Source of the DNA: Coprinellus micaceus
Lineage: Eukaryota; Basidiomycota; Agaricomycetes; Agaricales; Psathyrellaceae
Reading direction: 5' to 3'
Assembly: GCA_951394405.1 (NCBI GenBank)
Contig: OX596341.1
Span: 1,426,001 to 1,490,000, forward strand
Length of the DNA: 64,000 nucleotides
The notes beneath the pieces are model-generated. The model saw nothing but the letters and a program-made list of their open reading frames with translations, searched no databases and had not been told where the DNA came from. Position numbers and translations under genes: made by a program. Of this stretch, positions 11,830 to 22,678 are shown one piece after another (the stretch's first letter is position 1; each line of letters opens with the position of its first letter).

Positions 11830-14245
11830 ATGGGCAAGAACGTGAAGGCCACGAAAAAGTTCATTCAGAGCGGGCAGCTCAAGAAGACGATCCAGGCGCG
11901 CCATAAACACAAGGCGCTGAAGAAGCAGATTGAGCGGAGGAAGGGGAAGAAGCCAGTAAATGCGCGTGGCGCGAACGTCGATGAGGATGAGGAGGACGAA
12001 GAGGTTCAGCAGGAGGTAACGCCGAAGAAGGGAAAGTGAGTGCACGGTAGCCTTGTCGGTGGAGCAGGCGCTGAACGCGAGGCTTTGGCCAATAGGAAGA
12101 AAATGACCGTGGACGATATCCTCAATGCCGATTTCATGCTCGGAGGAGACTCAGAAGTGGACAGGGAGGGCGACGAGGGCGAGGTTTGTGGTCCTACTGG
12201 TCTTCCTCTACCCGTATCTGAACCCTTATAGGGAATTTCAGATGCCGAGCTCTCGGGAGACGACGAGGCATACGACGACGACAATGCTTCTTTTGCTTCC
12301 GTAGATGACCTCGATGACCGCGAAGACGATGGTGCGTTTGGCTACCTCTCTGCACCCCATTTATTCGACTAATGTGGCTGCAGACGCCGAGGAGCATCTG
12401 GCCCAGCTCGCCCAACTTGCGGAGAAGGATCCCGAGTTCTACAAGTTCTTACAGGAGAACGACAAGGAGCTACTCGACTTCAACGCTGACGAGCTGGCGC
12501 AGACTATGGAAGACGATGATGATGAAGAAGGCGAAGATGCCGATGTCGGTATGGAGGACGAGGAGAAGGTTCCGATCCTCACAAAAGAAATTCTGCAGAA
12601 ATGGCAGAAGGCTCTGCTTACGGTACGCGCTCGTAGTCCTTTTCCGCGTGCCGGTACTCACTTTCAAACAGCAACGCTCGCTGAGGGCACTGCGGAAACT
12701 CCTCATCGCGTTCCGGTCCGCTGCACACATGAACGAGGAAGACCAGGTCCTCGCATGGACAATCAACTCTTCCGCCGTCTACAACAAACTCCTCGTAACC
12801 TCCTTCAAATACACCCCCGTCGTCCTCGAGCACCACATCCCCTACAAAACACAGTCGAATGGCAAATTCAGGCCTCCGGCCCAGAACGCCAAGTTCAAGG
12901 CCCTGCAAAAGCTCATCCTGTCGTACTTCAACAACATCGTTCATCTTATCCCCCAAATTACCGACGAGGAGATGCTCCGCCTAGCCCTGACTGAGAGCGC
13001 GAAGCTCGTGCCGTATATTATCTCCAGCCGCAAGACTGTCAAGCAGTATCTGAAGACGTGCTTGAACATCTGGTCGACTGCGAATGATAGCGTCAGGGTG
13101 ACGGCGTTCTTGAGTGTGAGGAGGTTGGCTTCGAGCCCGGATGAGTCCGTTATGGACGTCATTCTCAAGGTGAGTCTCGCATTTATTCCTCTGCTTACCA
13201 CGGCGTGTTCATTCCCCTGTAGTCGACATATCTCACCCTCATTCGCTCATCAAAATCAACAAGCGCTCACACTCTCCCCTCGATAAACTTGATGAAAAAT
13301 TCTGCGTCCGAGGTGTTCTGTATAAGCCACGCTGCGTCGTACCAGCACGCCTTCGGATACATTCGCCAACTCGCCATCCATCTACGCAACAGCATGAAGA
13401 TCAAGTCCAAGGAGGCGTACAAGCAAGTATACAACTGGCAATTCGCTCACTGTGTCGACTTCTGGTGCCTCGTCCTCGCACGGGCATGCGACGTCAAGTC
13501 TGAGGCCGAGGCTGGCAAGCAAAGTGATTTGCGGCCCTTGATTTACCCTCTGGTGCAGGTGTCCCTCGGAGCGATCAAGCTCGTACCCAACGGCCGGTCA
13601 TACCCCTTCCACCTGCACATCCTCCGCTCGCTACTCCACCTCAGCCGACACACCGACACTTACATCCCTCTTTCCACCTGCCTCGTCCCCATCCTTACCT
13701 CTGCGCTTACACCAAGCGGCAAGCCCAAGTCATCAACACTGAAAGCTCTCGATTTCGAGACGACTATCCGTGTTCCTCAACAGTACGTCAAGACGCGTAT
13801 TTACTCCGAGGGCTTGGTCGAGGAGGCGTGCTTCCTCCTTGCGGAGTGGCTCGCGAGCCCTGCGGTACACGGAAGCATCGGATTCCCTGAGATCGTCGTC
13901 CCCATCGTCGTCCTCTTGAAGAAGTCGCTCAAGGCTTCCGCGAACTCGAAGGCCGGTTTGGCGAAGGAGCAGTCGCAGGTCAAGGCTCTACTTGAGAGGG
14001 TAGATGATAGTACGAAGTGGATGGAGCAAAAGCGGAGAGACGTGATGTTCGCGCCTGGGCAGCTGTCTCATGTCGCACAGTGGGAGGCGAAGTTGCGGCC
14101 GAGTGTTGAACTGGCGGAGGGGAGTAGCAAGGCGGAGACGCCCCTTGCGAAGTATGTCAAGCTGCAGAGGAAGTCCAGGGAGAAGAAGAGGAAGTTGCTT
14201 GAGAAGGCGAGGAAGGGCGAGGAAGAGATTTTGGAAGAGGATTGA
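11830..14245 (+). CDS. NOC2: Nucleolar complex protein 2 (60S ribosome biogenesis)
   Basis: Noc2 pairs with Noc1 and then Noc3 to move pre-60S particles through nucleolus and nucleoplasm. Six exons (11830-12035, 12096-12183, 12232-12331, 12384-12622, 12672-13169, 13223-14245) give 717 residues. The N-terminus is very basic (KATKKFIQSGQLKKTIQARH), followed by acidic runs (DEDEEDEE, DDDDEEGEDAD). The family core is clear: SINLMKNSASEVF, then YQHAFGYIRQLAIHLRNSMK and YNWQFAHCVDFW. The C-terminus is a basic helix rich in RKSREKKRKLLEKARKGEEE. Length and layout match Noc2 orthologues. Confidence 0.95.
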
Positions 14246-14441
14246 GTGTATAGATGTGGATGGTGAGATATTGAGAGTTGCTGGAGTTGCTTGTATAGTT
14301 GTTTCCATTACCGAGCATATGTTATAAAGCCATGTTTATTGGCACTAGTCTGTGTGGAATGGGTGTACTGTGTGGCTACGCGGCCGCAAGCATCGGCCTC
14401 TTACCCTTCTCGCTCTGGATCGTTTAACCCTTCACCCAGAT

Positions 14442-15336
14442 CTACAAGCCTAGTTGCTCCTTGATAGATTCCCGGACCAGGCGCTCGTATTCTGCCCTGT
14501 TCTCGCGGTAGAGCTTGCAGCAATCAATGTTCGCTCCGCTCTCCAGATTGGGTTCTGTTCATACGGCGATGCCCTCAATCTCCAAAGGTCCATACACAGC
14601 CTAGGTAGTGAGACGCACCTGCCAACATGGATATCACACTCAACAAGACTTTCTCCACGCTCTGAACTGGGCTCCACCGCTCGGAAGCTTGCTCGTACAT
14701 CGTTGGATCGTCCCCCGGTGTATGGAGAATAGATATGCAAACATTTCCGTCGGCGTAAACTATAAGTTCGTGTTAGGTGCGCGGTCAGTGGATTGGTGTG
14801 ATAGCATGGTGGACAAGGAGATGATACGGACTGTTCGGATGGAAGAGAGGGGGTTCGAACTTCATCTTGAAGGGTGATAGTGGGTAGTCGGAGGGCTGCA
14901 TGCCCTTGTATCAATGGCCAATGCGTTGAGTAGGTGGAGCATCAGGAAGTACGCACAAAGGTTAGCTTGGCAGCGAACACCCCTCCTTCCTGAACTGTGT
15001 TCAGCGACGTATAGAGATCGGGTAAGAAGTGCTACCCACAAATGGTGTATCCTTCGGCCCACAAATCAGGGCCTCCCAAGTGAAGAAGTCTTCCTCTGAT
15101 ATGGGACCTGGTATTCTTCAGTTCAATCACTCTCGAGCCACGCTAACGGACCATGCGTACCGGCAGTGAACATCCCATCCGGTGAACCTGTTATACACAG
15201 CAATGTTCAGCATCCTCTGATAAGTAGGGCCTGAGCATGTCGCTGGTCCAGGAAACCGACCTCCGGCAGTAAGTTGCTTATACTCGGTCATGAGGCGACG
15301 GAGCGCCGTCGCGCTTGCAGGTTGCCTTAAGGCCAT
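14442..15336 (-). CDS. UBC7: Ubiquitin-conjugating enzyme E2, Ubc7/UBE2G2 type
   Basis: E2 of ER-associated degradation; it normally builds K48 chains with Hrd1- or Doa10-type ligases at the ER surface. Seven exons (15336-15261, 15187-15161, 15107-15040, 14989-14957, 14895-14832, 14759-14619, 14554-14442) give 173 residues, a full UBC fold. Helix 1 reads [13 protein letters not shown]; the core has [12 protein letters not shown], catalytic Cys97 in GNVCISILH, and the acidic active-site loop [16 protein letters not shown] that separates the G-type E2s. The C-terminal helices end KEQLGL without a transmembrane tail. One exon is just 27 bases and another 33. It converges on NOC2 across about 200 bases. 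Confidence 0.95.
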
Positions 15337-15829
15337 GTTCGTGTGTTTGAGTGGTTTCGAAGGTTCGAAGTCAAAGATTGTGTCTAGTAAAGGTTGAGGA
15401 GGGTTGGGGTATCGTCCGTGAAGGTGGTGGTCGGGATCAGAGAGGAGATGGGCCCGGTGGCACCGGCGCTTACGTGGGGTGACGGTGATCACCGATCACT
15501 GCGACGGGCGCTGAGGAGTAATTTGGCGCCCAAAGCTCTTGTAGCCATCCAGGTCCCAAGCCACCAAATTCACCTTTCCAGAACGCAGGGTGCTAGAGGG
15601 TGATGACAATGGGAAATTGAGGGTACATATGCAGTTCCGGGTACATGTTATACAGTCAGATGATATGATACATGCGCGTTGTACAACTCTTGGAGTCTAT
15701 CGGGGACAGCTGGACAGGGTCTGCGTCTGCGGATATCAATACAGTTCCAAATGCATGCTAGATGCAATGATATATGAGCCCTGCGGGAGATCATGGAGGT
15801 CGGGATTGTGTTCAGATTGGTCGCCAGAG
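15337..15829. other. Upstream region of UBC7
   Basis: About 490 bases between the UBC7 start and the 3' end of the ERCC6L2-like gene, both on the minus strand. No coding exon recognised. Confidence 0.5.
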
Positions 15830-18800
15830 CTAAGCCGGTGGCCGCCAGGCGTCCATCTCTTTGAAGAGAGCATCACGTTCGGCGCCAGTCATAGTGGCCC
15901 TGTCGTTAGGTTGAGTGAAAGGATAGCTCCATGATTGCAAGAAGGAGCGTACTTCATATTTTTAGCCAAATCTGCCTCTGTAGAAGAACCGTTAATAAGC
16001 CCTTTCGCTACGAAGGCGTCCCGCCGAGCTTGGATTTTATATTCCATCGTGTCTTCTTTCTTGTGGTGCTTTCTGCGAGGCGGCCACCACGGCCCAGGAG
16101 GTGCCTTCGTTGTACTCGCCTTCTTCCCCATCGTGGAGGCATTTCTCTGGCGGGCTCCCTAAGTATTTACACCGTCGTCAGTAACTCTGCAAGAAGGGTT
16201 CTTCCATCGAGAATGCGTACACTGGCGGATTTACTTAGCCTTTCCTTCTCCATCAGGCTTTCGGCCAACACGTCGTCGTTTACATGGCTATACATCGCGC
16301 CCGCCCCAGCCAAGACCTTCTGCAAATCATCTTGTGCCGCCTTTACCTTGGGTGCCAGAGCTACAAGATGCCACAGTCGCAGGGGTCAGTACTCAACCGT
16401 CACTATAGCGTTCGCTTAGCCCTCACCATCGTCGAACAGGAACGAAGCCAACCCTCTCAGTTCCGCCTATTTAAAAGCATGAGCACAGAGTACCTTTGAT
16501 AGCATGGAATTTAAATTTGGCTCACATCTTCTCCCCCGATCTGGCTCTCCGCCTCGAGAACGTCGGCGTTTGAGCCACTCTGGCATTTCCCCCGAGGCCC
16601 TCCAGAATTCGCGTGTGCCCAGTCCGTCTCCGCTAACCTAGCCTCCTCAATGATGAACTTCGTTGGCATCTTATCTTCCTGAAGGCTGAAGATATTTTCG
16701 AGCCCAAATAGCTCGCCGCGCTTTGTGGTATCACCCTGGACGCCATCGAAGTACCTACATTTTCAGTCTGCGTTAGAAGTCAATACGGTTGACTCAAACC
16801 AGTTCACATACCTCGTCTGCACGCTGGCTTCATACCCGATAGCCATTTGCTGTTGCTTGTAAATTTGACGGGCGTAGATGAGCTCCTCAACGGAGCCTGC
16901 ACCAAGGAGTCGAACGACGGTTACATCCCTTTCTTGCCCAAAGCGGAAGGCCCTGTCGAGAGAGGACGTTAAGCGGCAGGTCCCATAAAACACGATACTA
17001 ATAGATGGTAACCCACCTGTCCATAGCTTGGAGGTCGTGGGCCGGGTCTAGGTGGTCCATTGGTCAAGTCGGCCAGATGAATAGTGTCGGGACTTACTCC
17101 AGTTAGGATCTGTCAGTGGTTCTCAGCATAAGTTTCCGTGGCGTAGTCACGGGGAACTCACCAAAGACAACAACTTTATTGGCCGCAGTGAGATTCAGAC
17201 CTGTCCCTCCGGCCAGAGTCGAAATGAGGAATATAAAGACGTCGGGGTCCCCTTGAAACTTGTCAATCGTCGCCATACCTAAGAAAAGGTTAGGAAAGGA
17301 CCACGCATTGCTGGTGATTCGGGTCCTCACGATCTGACTGCTTCGTGCTGCCATCTAGTCTGAGATAGCCATAGTCTAGATAACCTTTACCTGAGCATGA
17401 ATAGAATAGATTGAGAACATTGCATACTTCGGCTTTTGATGTGGTGATCCAGCATGTGCAATAACTTGATCGACTTCGTGAAAATCAAGACCTTGTTGGT
17501 CGAATCCTTCCTCCAGTCTCTTAGCAATGCTGCAAGTGTCTGCGTGGGGGGTATCAGTGAAGTTGGCCCGAAGAAAGGCCCGGAAAAGAACGCTACTCAC
17601 TTTCCACTTGCCGCAGAGTTCGGGCTGCATGAACGCGAGATCCTGGGAAGGCTTCTCGTGTGGGAAGATAACGTCGCACACCTCTTGGTTGCGTTGCGCT
17701 TGCTCCGGGGTGTCGTCCGAACCTGAGTGCGTAGGACTATGTTAAGTAAAGTATTTTTCATGGCGACTTGAAAAGTCTTACCTGGCATAATGAGCGCTAG
17801 GTGGTTGGATATTTTGATTAATATTGTCATAAATTTGAACATATCCTTCGCATCGAACGGGTGGCAGCATTCCTTTCGCCTGATGAAAGCCAGTTGGGTC
17901 AGCACACTAACGACTGGGCGGCTAGAGTGAATACATGAAGTCTGACTGACCTGTTATTTGACCCACAGTCGCAAGGCTCATCCCTCTTGACGAGATTCTG
18001 AACCCCTTCCATTTCTAGGACCCGCTTGTACGCTCCGATCTGCAAATTCGTCAAGGGGCAGAAAACGACATTGTCAAACTTCTTCGGTAGTCGGTTCCGG
18101 ATGACTTCCTTCGTTCTTCGGAGAAAGACCTGAGGCAGCAACTGGTTCGTAAGGGTGCTGGCGACAAGCTGCAGACAACTGCATCAGCCGGTTTCCGCGA
18201 CGACGTGTAGACTATCCTACACACCTGCTTCATCGCTCTTTGTTTGCCTGTAGCTGAAGCGGACTGACCCGAGGTCAGTGGCTTTGTGACGTACTTCACC
18301 CACTCCTTCGATGTCCCGACCCTGCCCGGGTTAGTCCAGTCCAGAATATTCCACATCTCGTTGTAAGAATTCTGGATGGTTGTGCCCGTCAGGCCAAATC
18401 GTCCCCTTTGAGGGAAAGTGTGGAAGGCCTGCGTCGTGTTCGATTTTTCGTTCTTCACCCGATGTACTTCATCAATAATGACGCAACTCCAGGCTTGGTC
18501 GTTCAACAAGCCAATGTCTCGGAGAGCCAGGTCGAAGGATGTGACCACTAAGTAGGACATCAGCCGGGGAAGAAGAGATGGAAGGTAGGGATACAGACCG
18601 ACATCCAGGCGCCCCATCTTGAATTCCTTGAGGACGTCCTTCCGCACCGCAGCCTCCCCTGTATACATTCCGACCTCGAAGTAGCCCCACTGCCAACGAG
18701 CGTCAGTATCGTAGCACATTTGGGCTCAGAGAACATACCGTCTCAAACTCCCTCTGCCAGTTGTGGCAAACGGTACTCGGCGCAATGATGAGACATGTCG

Positions 18801-20493
18801 GCCAAGTTTGATTCGCTGGCGGGAGATACCTTCGCTCCTCCCATTCGGGTAGGTCTTGTAGCCTGCTCACATGATTTCTCCGTCGGTTTTGGTCCTTAAT
18901 GGTACCTGTCTTCTTCATGATGGCCGACAGGAAGGAGATGACTTGGATAGTCTTTCCCAGTCCCATATCGTCACCAAGTAGGCCGCCATAACCGTCCTTG
19001 TACTGTCGCCAGAAGAAGTTGATACCCTCTCGTTGGTACGGCCGAAGGTGCGTGTTTATGGGCGCTGGAACAAATATTCCTTGCTCTGCGTCCAGAGCAA
19101 GTTTTTCTAATCGGGTCTCCCCAGGCTTCAGAGCGAAGTCCGGTTTAGGTTTCGACCTCTGGGAACCTCGTCAGGATATTGAGTATGTGAAAGAGGAACA
19201 GAACACCTACCCATACGAGGTCTTCGTCCTGCCCATCTTTCGGTGAAGTTGCGGACGTCTTCTGTCGCTTAGCTGGGCTGCCGTTACGAGAGCCTGAGGA
19301 CGGTGACGCCTTGCGTTTCAGGGGCTGACTCGGCTCATCACTTTCGGACTCTACGTGGTACCTTTGAGACGACAAGTGCTTCGCGAGATGCTGGGACTTA
19401 CCCGTCACAGAGTCGTCCTCGTTCACGGGCTTTGGGGGAGGGGGGGCGTCGCTTTCGGATTCTGGATGGTACCGGTTCAACGACCCGCACACCATTAGTC
19501 TGTCGCTGCTCACCTGTTTCCGAGGTCTCTTGGCGTCCAGCCGCGTGTTTAGCGGTGGGGATTGTAGGAGCGGGCGGGTCACTTTCTTCCTCTGGATGCG
19601 GTGTCTTAGCGACTTGCATCTCATGTAGTTGGCGATGGCTCACCTGTTACGGAGTCTTCTTGGTTAACGCTCGGATGTACGATAGCGCCGGGCTTTGAAG
19701 GGGGTTGCGGGTCACTTTCTGATTCTGTAAAGTGCTTTTCTTCAATGACTTGTGTACGGGGAGCCAACGGCCGCTTACCCGTTACGGAGTCCGCATCCTT
19801 TGGCGGAGGAGCCGGGGTGGGCTGTTTGACCGGAAGAGTGGCCTTTAGTACTGGTGGAGGGGAGTCGGGCCTTTCAGAGCCGCTCCATTCCTCTTCTTCG
19901 TCTTCTTCGTCTTCCGCTTCCTCACCCGAGCTGTAATGGACGCCAAAGCCTGCTTTGGCTATGGACGATATTCAGATGTGAGGTGCAGTTATTATGTGAG
20001 CCGCGCCTACCGAAGAGTTCCTGAAGGAGATTGGGTCCTATGGGTTGGTGCCGCGGTGCTAGTGTAGAAACGTCGAACGTGGTCCAGGCGTTGCGCGGAA
20101 TGGAAACCAACCTTTACGCTTCTTACTCCGGGACGAGACTTTCTTCTTCTTCTTCTCCGGCTCAAATGCCTCATCTTCGTCTTCATCGGAAAAGGAGCTA
20201 CGCTTAGTCTTACCAGGCCCTCTCTTCTTCGTCAGCCTTTTGGTTTTCGGCTTGGCAGGCGTCGGTATGTATGGGCCAGGTGCGAAATCCGTGTCCGAGT
20301 CGATTTCTGCGCGGTCGCCAGGATTCAGGAAACCACTCTAGCCACCGAAAAGGTAGGTAAAACATACTTTGCTCTACGGTAACGCCTAGTGAATGGCCTA
20401 GGCGGAAGGCGTCAACGATCTCCATGACTTCGACTATATCGAACACGACCTACGCGCCGCATATGCATCCTTCTTCTTCACTGGTTCAGGCAT
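15830..20493 (-). CDS. Snf2-family ATPase, ERCC6L2/Rad26-like
   Basis: Swi2/Snf2 double-stranded-DNA translocase of the ERCC6L2 branch, linked in animals to DNA end processing and transcription-associated repair; nuclear. I model 26 exons and 1081 residues. Helicase motifs: [13 protein letters not shown] (I), [10 protein letters not shown] (II), [10 protein letters not shown] (III), [19 protein letters not shown] (IV), [11 protein letters not shown] (V) and [13 protein letters not shown] (VI). Family-specific marks are the Cys-rich [16 protein letters not shown] insert and [10 protein letters not shown] followed by [16 protein letters not shown]. The N-terminal ~270 residues are charged and disordered, with small repeated acidic exons. 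A 12-base microexon (17098-17109) sits between motifs V and VI. The C-terminus holds a basic [11 protein letters not shown] patch and ends DAWRPPA. The first two exons (20454-20493, 20368-20397) are the least certain. Confidence 0.92.
19402..19724 (-). repeat. Duplicated mini-exons in the ERCC6L2-like gene
   Basis: Exons 19724-19644 (27 codons), 19591-19514 (26) and 19461-19402 (20) are all phase 1-1, and each begins with an E(S/E)ESD block. They and the flanking exons share a D-S-V-T type ending before GTAAG/GTGAG donors. The next exon (from 19350) begins the same way (ESESDEP). Introns between them also resemble each other near their acceptors. Confidence 0.8.
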
Positions 20494-22678
20494 GTTCTTG
20501 GACCGCTGACGGCAATATCTGGGTGTGGATGGTAGATTGTAGTGAATTGGGCCTTTCGAAGCCGTTCGAAGCTGCGTAGGACCCCCAGGTCGCAGTCGAT
20601 GGTCAAAGTAAAGGACAAGGTTAATGAGTAGCGCTATGCCATCACTGGCATCACATTAACGGTGCCGAGCTGCCGGTCGTTGCCGAGGCGCGTCATCACG
20701 TGCAAAGGCATGTGAATGCCACGTGATCGCTTTCTTTTTCAAGCCCTCGAAATTCGAAATTCGAATTCGAAATTTCCAATTTCCGATTCGAGTCCGAGGA
20801 AGCTTGGAAGATCGACTTTCAAGGTATCAAAGGCTCGAGACGATGTCCGAATGATGCTTAGCCCGACCTCCTCCACTGGGGGACAGGCGCTACTTACAAA
20901 TCTGTACACAGAGCTTTTCCGCAGCTGCTTCTGCGGTACATCGCACAGTCCGATTCGGGTCACCTTAAGCCACCTTGACCAGAAACTCGGCCCCAGGATT
21001 TGAAAAACCTCGTCAGGACCAACGGTCCCAACACGGTGACTGATTCCCTCCGATCTGAGAGAGACCCTGTTTCGTGAAGCGCGAGGGTAGGAGTACCCCG
21101 GAACCCAGCCATGCGGATGGGGTGAGGACGTAAGGATAAGTGATTCAGCCTCTTTCGGATTCCTCCAGGCTGGGGACCCAAACCTCGCGAATCCCCGTGG
21201 GGAATCCGGGGCCCAGAGTCAGAGTCATTGTCCTTGTGAGCGTATCATGGATAAAATCCCTCAGAACCCCACACCCTTTCCCCCATCGATGTTGAGATTT
21301 AGCCTGGGGGTAGTCTCGCCAACCAGCTGGTTCGCTGACGGCTCCCTGATGACCTGATTAAGATCAGTGATTGTCATCATGCCGCGCAGCGGCGGGTGAG
21401 CGTAGCGAACCGTCTGGTCTACTTGGTCGAGGTTTTGGCAGGAGGCACCGTGGGAGAGGGGACTTGGTGAAAATCGCGCTCGTAAATTTCTGGCTAGCAT
21501 CAAAATTGGACTCATGTGCGAGTCGACGTGCAGGGTAAAGTCGGTCGCACAGTAGAAGACACTTACATAGTCCCATTGAAATAATTGGATCCCTTGAAGA
21601 AACGATAAGGGTCAAATTCCGCCCATAGGGTCACCTAGGGCACCGCAATTATGTAGCAACACAGGTTGTGTGAATAGCCGCAGGACCAAGTGAACTCCAT
21701 TTGCCTATCAGGCAGGTAATAATATCGTAGAGGACCCCTTCTGTGAGATAGGACCTCGAAATCGAACATAGGAGGGATTGACTGCTGCAAATCGTCCCCC
21801 CAACGCTGAGGTACGAAGAGGACAGGCCCAATCACATGCTGACTAAGCAGCGCCTCCTGTTTCTGCGCCCGCATCCCTGAGCTCACCAGGCACGCTACGG
21901 TGGGCGCTCACTCACCAAACCTTTGTAAATGGTAGACATAAGCTGCAAACGCACTGTTGCGCATTTTTGTCTGGATGGGCATGGTTTTAAACCCAATAAC
22001 TCTCATCCACCCTCGTTTGCAGCACTTTTCTGGCTGACCTCACCCGTGAACAGCTCACCCTTTACAATTTCGGAAGGGTGACTTCATATACAAAATTTCA
22101 CTGACAAGAGTAGCAGAAAATTGTATACAACCTATTGGATATGAAACGATTTGGAGGATATAGAGACGAATCCTCCAGGATCGAACCTCGCGTTTTCACT
22201 AAGTCTTCATTCCCACGGCGCCTCCTGCCAAAACCTCGACCAAGTAGACCAGCCGGTTCTGCGAACCTTCGCCGTGCCGTCGGCACATCAGGCGTCGGCT
22301 GATGCAGAACCGGATGGTTTAAGAGCCTAGCCTGGGGGCTCCAAGCTGGAAGCGCGGCCGAATGGGACACCCCGCCCAGCGCACTGGCACCGCTTTCGGG
22401 AAGGTCGGGGCGTGCGAAATTGCGGCCCCACAGCGGTTGCGGGCGGGTTTTACTTCTTCCTCACCACGATGAGCCTATCAATGGAAATGCGCTCTCTTAG
22501 CGAGTGCGCGGAACACAGGCGACGCATGCTCGCATCCCCTGCTCCATACGCCCGGGCCATCGCTTTTCGCTTTTCGGCCCTTCTCGACGCCCCCCCAATA
22601 AAAAAAGACGTCATGCAGGCCTCATCCTTTTAAAGCGCCAGGTACGCTTTCGGTGGTAAACTCTTCTCTCATCTCACC
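20494..22678. other. Gene-poor stretch between ERCC6L2-like and transporter genes
   Basis: About 2.2 kb with no convincing gene on either strand; small open frames lack introns, motifs and codon bias. Near the minus-strand start there is a perfect CACGTG E-box at 20720-20725 and an AT-rich CGAAATT repeat at 20748-20790. A near-palindrome, GAATCCCCGTGGGGAATCC, lies near 21190. The last 200 bases should be the transporter promoter. Confidence 0.5.
20748..20790. repeat. Short CGAAATT-type simple repeat
   Basis: Three to four imperfect copies of CGAAATT in both orientations form a short AT-rich palindromic run upstream of the ERCC6L2-like start. Function unknown. Confidence 0.5.
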
